Shown piece by piece: positions 1 through 6,429 of a stretch of DNA of 11,355 nucleotides; the first letter of the stretch is position 1; each line of letters opens with the position of its first letter. The DNA is taken from contig JBATKF010000507.1 in the NCBI GenBank assembly GCA_049669185.1, positions 1-11,355 of the forward strand, in the 5' to 3' direction. The notes beneath the pieces are model-generated. The model searched no databases, was not told the DNA's origin, and saw only the letters and a program-made list of their open reading frames with translations. Both the position numbers and the translations under genes were made by a program. Origin of the DNA: Thiosocius sp049669185. Lineage in GTDB: Bacteria > Pseudomonadota > Gammaproteobacteria > Chromatiales > Chromatiaceae.

Positions 1-1
1 G

Positions 2-322
2 CCCTACGGTGGGTGGAACAACGGCTGGGGACCTTGGGGCAACCCCTGGCCGCCCCGGGGCGGCGGCTGGAACAACGGCTACGGCGGCGACGGCCGGGGC
101 AATGGCTGGGGCGATGGTTACGGTGACGCCGCCGGCGACGTCGACTTCAGCTTCAGGATGCGCGCCCGCGTCAATGCCGACATGCGTGGCTCAGGCTATG
201 GTGACGGCTACGGCTATGGTCGAGGCTACGGCCATGGCTACGAGGGATACCCTTACCGGCCCTATCCGCCACCCTTTGCACCAATGCCCATGCCGACCGA
301 GTCGGAAGGACAACAGGAGTAG
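2..322 (+). CDS. Sulfur globule family protein, C-terminal part (5' end outside window)
   Basis: This frame is open from the window edge to a TAG at 320-322, giving 106 residues of a protein whose start lies upstream. It is extremely rich in Gly, Tyr, Trp and Asn, with NNGWGPWGNPW, NNGYGGDG and GDGYGDAAGDVDFSF, then a short basic stretch (RMRARVNADMRG), a second Gly-Tyr block (GYGDGYGYGRGYGHGY) and a Pro-rich, Gln/Glu-ended tail. This order (Gly-Tyr/Gly-Asp block, D-F-S/N-F core, Arg-rich turn, Gly-Tyr block, Pro-rich tail) matches what I recall of the sulfur globule proteins (SgpA/B type), small secreted structural proteins that coat periplasmic sulfur globules in sulfur oxidisers such as Allochromatium. 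The signal peptide cannot be checked because the N-terminus is missing. The gene converges on the flagellar operon and is probably a separate unit. Alternative: another low-complexity Gly-Tyr secreted protein. The family call is composition-based inference. Confidence 0.6.
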   Translation, partial: PYGGWNNGWGPWGNPWPPRGGGWNNGYGGDGRGNGWGDGYGDAAGDVDFSFRMRARVNADMRGSGYGDGYGYGRGYGHGYEGYPYRPYPPPFAPMPMPTESEGQQE

Positions 323-348
323 CCTGCGGGTAGACGGCGATAAACAGC

Positions 349-370
349 GGCGCAGTCCACCGACTGCGCC
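349..370. terminator. Hairpin between convergent units, possible bidirectional terminator
   Basis: GGCGCAGT (349-356) and ACTGCGCC (363-370) form a perfect 8-bp GC-rich stem with a 6-base loop. It begins 27 bases after the stop of the sulfur-globule-like gene and is followed by TCTCT on the plus strand. On the minus strand it is followed by GCTGTTTATC. Neither side has a long T-tract, so intrinsic termination is plausible but not strong. Its place between two converging genes supports a terminator role. Confidence 0.45.
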
Positions 371-375
371 TCTCT

Positions 376-450
376 AGCCCGCTTATCTAACCGATTACCT
401 ACTGCGCGGCCCGATACGCTCGCGACGGAAAAAGGTGAGATAAGCGGGCT
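376..450 (-). mobile_element. Short (75-bp) deletion derivative of the miniature inverted-repeat element
   Basis: The segment is bounded by a perfect 13-bp inverted repeat, AGCCCGCTTATCT at 376-388 and its complement at 438-450. Its first 48 bases match the reverse complement of 11180-11227 at 46 of 48 positions by eye. Its last ~30 bases match the reverse complement of the left end of the element at 11047. It therefore has both ends of the full 182-bp element but lacks 105 bp of the middle. It has no coding capacity. On the minus strand it starts 22 bases beyond the stop of the small gene at 472-636, so its long hairpin could add to transcription termination there. No target-site duplication is evident. 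Confidence 0.6.
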
Positions 451-471
451 GGGATCACTGCCGAGGCCCTG

Positions 472-636
472 TCAGCCCTCGTCAATACCTTCGTCGTGCG
501 GGTTGTGAAGTATTTCGTGCAAGCGACTGTCACTGACCACGGAGTTCAGGACCTCGATGTCGTCGCGCTCCGCCATCGCTATCTGGGCGTCGTAATAGGC
601 TTCGGTCTTCTTGATCTGGCGTTCGTAGGCTGTCAT
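472..636 (-). CDS. Small acidic hypothetical protein downstream of flgL (54 aa)
   Basis: An ATG at 636-634 opens a 54-codon frame ending in TGA at 474-472. A full Shine-Dalgarno AGGAGGT lies at 652-646, nine bases before the ATG, which strongly supports translation. The protein starts MTAYERQIKKTEAYYD and ends HNPHDEGIDEG. It has 13 acidic against 5 basic residues, three His near the C-terminus, no Cys, no Trp, no signal peptide and no membrane segment. Residues ~4-30 look helical and amphipathic; the tail is probably disordered. It sits 108 bases after flgL on the same strand and ends just before the repeat element and hairpin, so it may be the last gene of the flagellar transcript or have its own promoter in the AT-rich spacer. 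I do not recognise the family. A role in flagellar export or regulation would be guilt by position only. Confidence 0.7.
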   Translation of the reverse strand: MTAYERQIKKTEAYYDAQIAMAERDDIEVLNSVVSDSRLHEILHNPHDEGIDEG

Positions 637-645
637 TTCGCTAGC

Positions 646-652
646 ACCTCCT
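646..652 (-). promoter_or_regulatory. Shine-Dalgarno of the 54-aa small gene
   Basis: AGGAGGT on the minus strand, nine bases before the ATG at 636. It decides that this short frame is a gene rather than chance. Confidence 0.7.
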
Positions 653-744
653 GATTCGGAAAAAATTGATGAGCCTATAAACTATAGCGATATCAACGAC
701 AGTAACCCCATCCCCTGAGTAATGTTTTAGCGTGCCCGCGGCAG
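653..744 (-). other. AT-rich spacer between flgL and the small gene
   Basis: This 92-base stretch is markedly AT-richer than everything around it (for example TTTATAGGCTCATCAATTTT on the minus strand, and a run of A on the plus strand). It contains TTGATA and TATAGT hexamers but not at usual sigma-70 spacing, and I see no sigma-28 or sigma-54 motif. No strong terminator follows flgL. It may hold a promoter for the small gene or simply be untranslated leader. Confidence 0.3.
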
Positions 745-1647
745 TCAGCGGAGGAAATTGAACAGGCTCAAGTCCTGGATCTTGATGAAACTCTGCTGTG
801 AGGCCTGCAGCGCCGTCAGCTGCTGATTGAAGCGACTGATCGCCTCGGCGTAGTCCAGGTCCTCCAGAGTCGAGCGCACTTCGGCCGCCGCGAGATCGAA
901 GGCCTCGTTGGCGGCCCGTTGATCGTCCACGGCATTCATACGTGCGCCCACCTTCGAACGCGTGCTCAACAGACTGCTGAGCGCAGAATCGATATCCGTC
1001 AACGCCTGCGGATAGCCGTTGCCCGCCTCGAGGGTGGTGGCCAGGTCGTACAGTACTTCACCGATATTCGTCAGGCCCCCACCGGCCGCCGGAAAATCCA
1101 TGAACACGCTGCCCGGGTCACCGATCGCCACCTCGCGACTGTCGCCGATTTTCAGCAGGCGCTGACCGTCGTCGCCATGGTAGGTAAAGCCTCCGACGCC
1201 GTCATGGGTGAAGGGCTGGGTCTTGCTCTTAAAGCCACTGAATAGGAATTCCCCGTTGGCATCCTGGGAGTTGGCCAGCTGCATGAAGTTGTCGATATGC
1301 TGACGCACCTCGACCGCAATGGCGCGCCGCTCATCTACGCCGAGCACGTCGTTGGCGCCCTGCACGGCCAGCTCCCTGACCCGCTGCAAGGTGTCACCGA
1401 TCGCACCCAGCGCGGTCTCCTCCTGATTGAGTTTGGCGATCGCCACGTCTGCATTGCGCTGATACTGGGTGAGGCGCTGCTGTGACTCCTGCAGATCGAG
1501 CACCCGCGCCGATGCGGAAGGGTCGTCCGAGGGACTCAGGATGCGCTTGCCGCTTGCGACCTGCAGTTCGGTGCGGCTCAGCTCGCGCTGATTCTGCAAC
1601 ATTGCATCGACGCCCTGGCGAAAGATTTGGGATGTCGAGATACGCAC
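745..1647 (-). CDS. flgL: Flagellar hook-filament junction protein FlgL (HAP3)
   Basis: This 300-residue protein forms the distal of the two junction rings between hook and filament, on the outside of the cell. It starts with the flagellin-like D0/D1 signature MRISTSQIF and has SGKRILSPSDDPSASA at residues 32-47, the conserved turn seen in FlgL and flagellin. The C-terminus (LQASQQSFIKIQDLSLFNFL) is the matching terminal helix. Length is close to the usual ~300-320. The start is GTG at 1647-1645: a perfect TAAGGAGGT lies at 1660-1652, and the encoded MRIST matches the family N-terminus. That Shine-Dalgarno is made of the last two Arg codons and stop of flgK, with only two bases between genes, so the genes are probably translationally coupled. 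Stop TGA at 747-745. The assignment is secure. Confidence 0.95.
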   Translation of the reverse strand: MRISTSQIFRQGVDAMLQNQRELSRTELQVASGKRILSPSDDPSASARVLDLQESQQRLTQYQRNADVAIAKLNQEETALGAIGDTLQRVRELAVQGANDVLGVDERRAIAVEVRQHIDNFMQLANSQDANGEFLFSGFKSKTQPFTHDGVGGFTYHGDDGQRLLKIGDSREVAIGDPGSVFMDFPAAGGGLTNIGEVLYDLATTLEAGNGYPQALTDIDSALSSLLSTRSKVGARMNAVDDQRAANEAFDLAAAEVRSTLEDLDYAEAISRFNQQLTALQASQQSFIKIQDLSLFNFLR

Positions 1648-1649
1648 GC

Positions 1650-3602
1650 CTACCTCCTTACTGCGCCAAGCAGGGTGTCGAACAGGCTATTGGCGACATT
1701 GATCACCTGTGCGGCGGCCTGATAGGCCTGCTGGAAGCGCACCAAGTCGGCCGCCTCCTCGTCCAGGTTGACACCCGATACCTCATCCTTTGCCGCCTGG
1801 GCCTGTGCCAGCAGACGCTCCTGAACACCGGCGTTGCTGCTCGCCTGCTGCGTCTTGGTACCGACGTCTGCGACGAGTGCCCCATAGGTGGTGGCGAAAC
1901 TCGCAGTGCCGCCGAGCATCAGGTTGGCCGTCTGGAGATCGGCGAGGCGCCGCGCGTTGCGGTTGTCCCCAATGCCGTCGACGTTATCGCTCAGACTGAA
2001 GCTGTCGCCCACCGCCGGCGCCCCAGTCATGTCGAAATCGAAGATACCCAGGCCAGGGACATCGACACGATAGGTCTCGCCCGAGAGGTAGGCCACGCTG
2101 CCACCGATCGGCGCCCCACTGGCGTCCACGAACTGGGCGCCCGGCGGTACCGTGATTGCGAGCTGGTTGCCCGCCTGATAGGCCAAGGTGATGCCGACTG
2201 GCGGCGCCGGCCCCGCGCCGGCACCTGCCCTCGCGGTCAATGCCCCGGGGCCGATCAGGCCGGTACCGGAATTCGCAGGATTGGAACTGGTCGTGACCGC
2301 CTCGGCAGCGGCTATCTGGCGCTCATTGGCCACCAAGGCGTCGAATCCCGATGCACCGTTGCGCGTGGGCTGTACCAGGTAGCTGTCGCCGGCGGCGGCC
2401 GAATTGATGACGATGCGCAGACCGTCGACAAGGAAGGGATCGGCGACGCTGCCGGTACCGCTCAGCGCCACCGGCTGACCGGAGGTGAGATCGGTCATCG
2501 TCCAGCTCGCACCATCGAAATCCATTCGGTAGTCGTGCGTCGTCAGCTGGGAAAAATCCGCATGGCCAACCGTGATGCTGCCGGCATTGCTCGGCGCGCC
2601 CACCACCTTGGGCGACGCCACGTTAAAGAAAGCACCGCCGAGCTGGCCATCGAGGTCCATACCGGTCTGATGTTCTGCGTTGAAAAATGAGGCCAGGCCG
2701 AGTGCGACCCGGCCCAACGCGTTCTGCGACTCGTCCAGTACTCCGTCACGGAAGCGCAGCGCGCCGCCGAGACTGCCCCCGGTCATCTGTTCGGTCACAG
2801 TGACGACGCCACCACCGGCCTGCTGGATGACCAGCTCCTTGCGATCGACGGCCAGCGGGTTGTTGGTCACGCCCATGGTGCTGTAAGTCGTCCCGACGAC
2901 CAGTGCCTGACCGGTGCCGATGAAGACGCTCTTCACACCGTCGGCCTCTTCGACCGTGGAGACGCTGGTGAACTCACTCAGATCGTCGATCAGTTTGTCG
3001 CGCTCATCGAGGAGGTCGTTCGGCACGCCGCCGGTGGCGCTGCCCGCGGTGCGAATGCGCGCATTGACATCCGCCAGGGACCGGGCAAATGAATTGATCT
3101 CGTCGACCTGGCGCTCAAGGTCCTGATTCAGTCGTCGGCGCATGTCCTCGAACCAGCCGTCGAGCGAATGAAAGCGGTCACCGAGCTGATCGGCGCGACT
3201 GATCATCACCGAACGCGCGGCGATGTCGGTGGGGTCATCCGCTACATCGTTGACGCTGGCAAAGAACATCTGCATCGCATCGTTGATGCCGGCCGAGGCA
3301 TCGGCGATCACATTGTCGACCTGATTGGCACGCTGCAGAAAGAAATCATACTCGGCGTGCGACGAGGTGTAGTCCCTCACCCGGGTCGCCAGAAAGTCAT
3401 CATAGCGCCGACGCACCGAGGCGACTTCGACACCGGAGCCGATGAAACCCTGCGGCAATGCCTGCGGGGCGCGCGTCTGAAACTGCACGACCTGGCGGCT
3501 ATAGCCCTCGGTGTTGACGTTGGCGATATTGTGTCCCGTCGTCTCCAGCTGCCGCTTGAATGCATTGAGTGCACTGATACCGCTGTTGATAATGCCTGCC
3601 AT
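1650..3602 (-). CDS. flgK: Flagellar hook-associated protein FlgK (HAP1)
   Basis: FlgK forms the hook-proximal junction ring and is exported by the flagellar type III system. The 650-residue product starts MAGIINSGISALNAFKRQL, with the rod/hook/HAP signature TGHNIANVNTEGYSRQ at 22-37. It ends with the paired helix DLVRFQQAYQAAAQVINVAN followed by LFDTLLGAVRR. The N-terminal ~200 residues are helical (D0/D1); the middle is the variable, surface-exposed part. At 650 residues it is longer than enterobacterial FlgK (~550) because of this middle region, which includes an Ala/Gly/Pro-rich linker around residues 445-470. ATG at 3602, 26 bases after flgJ, preceded by a GGCGGGA ribosome site. Stop TAG at 1652-1650 overlaps the flgL Shine-Dalgarno. 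I saw no sigma-28 motif upstream, so it is probably co-transcribed with flgJ. Confidence 0.95.
   Translation of the reverse strand: MAGIINSGISALNAFKRQLETTGHNIANVNTEGYSRQVVQFQTRAPQALPQGFIGSGVEVASVRRRYDDFLATRVRDYTSSHAEYDFFLQRANQVDNVIADASAGINDAMQMFFASVNDVADDPTDIAARSVMISRADQLGDRFHSLDGWFEDMRRRLNQDLERQVDEINSFARSLADVNARIRTAGSATGGVPNDLLDERDKLIDDLSEFTSVSTVEEADGVKSVFIGTGQALVVGTTYSTMGVTNNPLAVDRKELVIQQAGGGVVTVTEQMTGGSLGGALRFRDGVLDESQNALGRVALGLASFFNAEHQTGMDLDGQLGGAFFNVASPKVVGAPSNAGSITVGHADFSQLTTHDYRMDFDGASWTMTDLTSGQPVALSGTGSVADPFLVDGLRIVINSAAAGDSYLVQPTRNGASGFDALVANERQIAAAEAVTTSSNPANSGTGLIGPGALTARAGAGAGPAPPVGITLAYQAGNQLAITVPPGAQFVDASGAPIGGSVAYLSGETYRVDVPGLGIFDFDMTGAPAVGDSFSLSDNVDGIGDNRNARRLADLQTANLMLGGTASFATTYGALVADVGTKTQQASSNAGVQERLLAQAQAAKDEVSGVNLDEEAADLVRFQQAYQAAAQVINVANSLFDTLLGAVRR
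1652..1660 (-). promoter_or_regulatory. Shine-Dalgarno of flgL embedded in the flgK terminus
   Basis: TAAGGAGGT on the minus strand spans the final Arg-Arg codons of flgK (AGG AGG) and the T of its TAG stop, four bases before the GTG start of flgL. It fixes GTG at 1647 as the start and suggests translational coupling. Confidence 0.8.
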
Positions 3603-3628
3603 TGATGTCCCGCCTTGCCATCGTCAAT

Positions 3629-4534
3629 TCAGATGGCCGTTGCGTCCTCCGTGGCTGTCTGTCTCACCCGGCGCATGGGCTCACTGTCGAGGATGCGCTG
3701 AATCTTCTCGGCATAGGCAGGATCGGTTGCATAACCGGCCTGCTGTAAGGCGCCGAAATAGGCCTTCGCATCCTGTGTCTTTTCGAGCGCGTCGCGGTAG
3801 CGCGGATTGCGCTGCACAAAGTCGACATAATCCCTGAAGCTGTCCTCGAAGGAGCTGTAAGCGCGAAAATTGGCGCGCGTCTTCAGCGGAACGCCGTCAC
3901 GGTATTCCAGTGTGCTGACGCGCACCTTCTCACCCTGCCAGCGCGAATCCGCCTTGATGCCGAACAGGTTGTGGCTGCTGTCGCCACTGTGGTGCCGCAT
4001 CACATGACGTCCCCAGCCGGTCTCCAGGGCCGCTTGCGCGAGTAAGGCCTCGGGAGCGAGCTGAAGCTTCGCGGCGGCCTCCTCCGCGGCTGGCCAGAGC
4101 TTGTCGAGAAACGCCTCCGGGGAACCATCGAGCAGGGCCGGCGCGTCGCTCGGCGGTGCACCGGTGGAGGCCTTCGGCTGGGCGACGATCGGCATACCGA
4201 GATAGTCCTCGGGTGTAAGGTCGCCGTGCACCATCGAGATGCCCGCGCCGAGCTGGCGCTTCAACACGTCGGCGAGACCGATGCCCTCGCCCTGTGACAT
4301 ATCCATCGCGATCTGTTTGTCGAACATGTCGCGATACATCTCGCTCTGCTTGCTGTCCATCAGCCCACCACCGAAGCTGGCATCGCGCATGCTCTTGAGC
4401 ATCATCTGCAGAAACAGCGCCTCGAACTGGCGCGCCACCTGGTCCAGCGCCGCCCCCTGGTCCTCACGGGCGCGCGCGCGCAGTGCCGCGAGGCCGGAAA
4501 AATCGGTATAGACCTGTTCCATATCGACCACCAT
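3629..4534 (-). CDS. flgJ: Flagellar rod-cap protein / peptidoglycan hydrolase FlgJ
   Basis: This bifunctional 301-residue protein has an N-terminal rod-cap (scaffold) domain at ~1-100 and a C-terminal glucosaminidase-type (GH73) domain at ~140-295, which opens peptidoglycan for the growing rod. The N-terminal half has the typical VARQFEALFLQMMLKSMRDA at 33-52 and KQSEMYRDMFDKQIAMDMS at 62-80. The enzyme half has AQAALETGWG at 166-175, where Glu171 is the expected catalytic acid, then NLFGIKAD at 189-196 and the YSSFEDSFRDYVDF stretch at 226-239. A linker rich in Pro/Ala/Ser separates the halves. The fused architecture is typical of beta/gammaproteobacteria; alphaproteobacteria have the cap alone. 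ATG at 4534 is chosen because GAGGT lies six bases upstream. It follows flgI by nine bases. Confidence 0.95.
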   Translation of the reverse strand: MVVDMEQVYTDFSGLAALRARAREDQGAALDQVARQFEALFLQMMLKSMRDASFGGGLMDSKQSEMYRDMFDKQIAMDMSQGEGIGLADVLKRQLGAGISMVHGDLTPEDYLGMPIVAQPKASTGAPPSDAPALLDGSPEAFLDKLWPAAEEAAAKLQLAPEALLAQAALETGWGRHVMRHHSGDSSHNLFGIKADSRWQGEKVRVSTLEYRDGVPLKTRANFRAYSSFEDSFRDYVDFVQRNPRYRDALEKTQDAKAYFGALQQAGYATDPAYAEKIQRILDSEPMRRVRQTATEDATAI

Positions 4535-4543
4535 CGTGCGACC

Positions 4544-5659
4544 TCAGATCACCACCAGATCGGCCTTCAGTGCGCCGGCCTGCCGCAATGCCTCGAGGAT
4601 CGCCACCAGATCGCTCGGGCCCGCGCCGACCTGGTTGACGGCACGCACCACGGTGTCGAGTGTGACACCCGGATCGAAAACGAACATGCGACGATCGCCC
4701 GGCGCGGTCACTGAGACATCCGACTGTTCCGTGACCGCCGTCCTGCCGCGTCGTGCAAACGGACCGGGCTGTGACACCTCGGCATTCTCGCTGATGGTCA
4801 CCACCAGATTGCCGTGCGAGACCGCCGCAGGACTGACGCGGACGGTGCTGTTGATCACCACGGTACCCGTGCGCGAATTGACGATCACGCGCGCCACGGC
4901 GGCAGCGGGCTCGACCTGGAGGTTCTCGATCATCGATATGAAGCCGACCCGCTGGCCGATATTCTTCGGTGCATTGACCTTGACCGAAGTGGAGTCGACA
5001 GGGAACGCCGTGCCCTCCCCGATCGCCTTGTTGATGGCATCGCTGACACGCTGTACGGTCGTGAAATCGCTGTCCTTGAGATTCAGGGTCAGCAGCGGCT
5101 CCTGTCCAAACGGCGTCGGCACGCTGCGCTCGACGGTCGCGCCACCCGGTATGCGCCCGGAACTCGGGACGTTGACAGTTATCTTCGACCCGTCGGAACC
5201 CTCTGCCGCGAGCCCGCCGACCACCAGGTTGCCCTGTGCGATGGCGTACACCTGACCGTCGATACCCTTCATCGGAGTCATCAGCAGGCTGCCGCCGCGC
5301 AGGCTCTTGGCATCACCGATCGACGACACGGTGATATCGAACTGTTGCCCGGGCTTGGAGAACGGCGGCAGGTCGGCATGCACCGTCACCGCAGCGACGT
5401 TCTTTGGGTTCAGCTGGACATTCGGCGGCACCACGATACCCAACTGGGTCAGCAGGTTGCGCAGACTCTGCCGGGTGAACGGCGAGGACCCGGCCTTGTC
5501 GCCACTGCCGTCCAGGCCGACCACCAGGCCGTAGCCGAGCAGCTGGTTATTGCGCACCCCCTGAATCGAGGCCAGGTCCTTGATGCGCTCGGCCTGCAGC
5601 GGTTGTGCCAATACCACCAGTGCGGCGATCAGCAGGCTGCGCGTGACGATTCGGTTCAT
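4544..5659 (-). CDS. flgI: Flagellar P-ring protein FlgI
   Basis: FlgI is exported by Sec to the periplasm, where it polymerises into the peptidoglycan-associated ring around the distal rod. The 371-residue precursor has a signal peptide MNRIVTRSLLIAALVVLAQ with likely cleavage after PLQA (residue 23). The mature protein begins ERIKDLASIQGVRNNQLLGYGLVVGLDGSGDK, split here as ERIKDLASIQGVRNNQ then LLGYGLVVGLDGSGDK, a hallmark of the family. The C-terminal region has the equally conserved AVNQVGAGPSDLVAILEAL and ends ALKADLVVI. Length is near the usual 365-370. The frame is open from a TTG at 5671 and a GTG at 5668, but I chose ATG at 5659: it gives a clean signal peptide and has GGTGAG just before it, whereas nothing resembling a ribosome site precedes the TTG. 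It follows flgH by 12 bases. Stop TGA at 4546-4544. Confidence 0.95.
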   Translation of the reverse strand: MNRIVTRSLLIAALVVLAQPLQAERIKDLASIQGVRNNQLLGYGLVVGLDGSGDKAGSSPFTRQSLRNLLTQLGIVVPPNVQLNPKNVAAVTVHADLPPFSKPGQQFDITVSSIGDAKSLRGGSLLMTPMKGIDGQVYAIAQGNLVVGGLAAEGSDGSKITVNVPSSGRIPGGATVERSVPTPFGQEPLLTLNLKDSDFTTVQRVSDAINKAIGEGTAFPVDSTSVKVNAPKNIGQRVGFISMIENLQVEPAAAVARVIVNSRTGTVVINSTVRVSPAAVSHGNLVVTISENAEVSQPGPFARRGRTAVTEQSDVSVTAPGDRRMFVFDPGVTLDTVVRAVNQVGAGPSDLVAILEALRQAGALKADLVVI

Positions 5660-5671
5660 TTCACTCACCAA

Positions 5672-6403
5672 TCAGAATGGCCAGATGGCCGAGATGAAGA
5701 ACTTGGCCAGCCAACCCATCTTCGAGGAATCGGAGACCTGGCCGTCCCCGACGTAGACCAGGGTCGCATCCGCAATGCGGGTGGAGTCGACGGTGTTGCG
5801 ATCACTGATGTCTTCGGGACGGATCGTGCCCGACACGCGGATATATTCATTGCCGCCGGTCATGCCGATGCGCTTCTCGCCGCGGACCTTGAGATAGCCG
5901 TTCGCCAGTACCTCGGTCACGGTGACCGAGATCGAGCCGCTGAATTCGTTGTTCTGAGTGTTTTCCGCATCACCGGAGAACGAGGTGTTCGACGAGAGGC
6001 TCTGACTCAGGTCATACGAGCCGTCGGCGAACGGCAGATCGAAGCTGATGCCGCGACCGAAAAAGGTCGGCGACGCGATCTCCGTCCTGTTGCTCTTATC
6101 CACCGAGCCTTCGTTGGTCTGCGAGGCCTCGGTGTCCTCGACCAGGTTGACCAGCAGCACATCACCCACCCGGCGGGCAATGACGTTCTCGAACCAGCTT
6201 CGCTCATAGCCGGACTGAAAGATCGCGCCGTTGCCCTGCGGTGGCGGCGGTATCTCTACTGGCGGGGCCGCCGCGAACTCGGGGTCACGCTTCGGCGTGG
6301 AATTGCAGCCGCCGAGCAGCGCAGCGGCGATTGCGAGCAACAACAGCGTGCGCAGCCCCAAGCCAATGCGATACGCCTCGGTTTCTGTCTGGCTGAACAT
6401 CAT
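5672..6403 (-). CDS. flgH: Flagellar L-ring lipoprotein FlgH
   Basis: FlgH is an outer-membrane lipoprotein that forms the ring through which rod and hook pass. The 243-residue precursor has a hydrophobic segment LLLLAIAAALLGG and a lipobox LGGC with the acylated Cys at residue 33. The mature part has the family motifs SGYERSWFEN, RRVGDVLLVNLVE and the C-terminal NGYLKVRGEKRIG, GTIRPEDIS and WLAKFFISAIWPF. One oddity is the long, partly acidic region before the hydrophobic core (~18 residues, MMFSQTETEAYRIGLGLR), longer than in most FlgH. Two adjacent ATGs (6403 and 6400) are both served by GAGGT at 6413-6409, so the exact start is uncertain by one residue. It follows flgG by 26 bases. Its partner ring protein FlgI is immediately downstream. 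Confidence 0.94.
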   Translation of the reverse strand: MMFSQTETEAYRIGLGLRTLLLLAIAAALLGGCNSTPKRDPEFAAAPPVEIPPPPQGNGAIFQSGYERSWFENVIARRVGDVLLVNLVEDTEASQTNEGSVDKSNRTEIASPTFFGRGISFDLPFADGSYDLSQSLSSNTSFSGDAENTQNNEFSGSISVTVTEVLANGYLKVRGEKRIGMTGGNEYIRVSGTIRPEDISDRNTVDSTRIADATLVYVGDGQVSDSSKMGWLAKFFISAIWPF

Positions 6404-6429
6404 CCTTTACCTCAGGTCATCCCCGGAGC

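Noticed and set aside
9..377. Plus-strand 122-aa frame rich in Ala/Thr/Gly
   Set aside because: It is the +1 shadow of the Gly/Tyr-rich frame at 2-322; its ATG has no ribosome site and the product has no biological pattern, while the 2-322 frame has a coherent repeat composition.
653..725. Sigma-70 promoter for the small gene
   Set aside because: TTGATA and TATAGT/TATAGG hexamers are present but not at 16-18 base spacing from each other, so no promoter is called; only the AT-rich spacer is noted.
1482..2690. 402-aa plus-strand open frame
   Set aside because: Entirely antisense to flgK/flgL in GC-rich DNA; composition (His/Arg/Gly mix) is typical of a shadow frame, and the opposite strand encodes unmistakable FlgK.
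3603..3680. Sigma-28 or sigma-54 promoter before flgK
   Set aside because: Searched the flgJ-flgK gap and the end of flgJ on the minus strand; no TAAA/GCCGATAA pair and no GG-N10-GC with matching flanks.
5660..5671. TTG (5671) or GTG (5668) start for flgI
   Set aside because: No ribosome site precedes them; ATG at 5659 gives a normal signal peptide.
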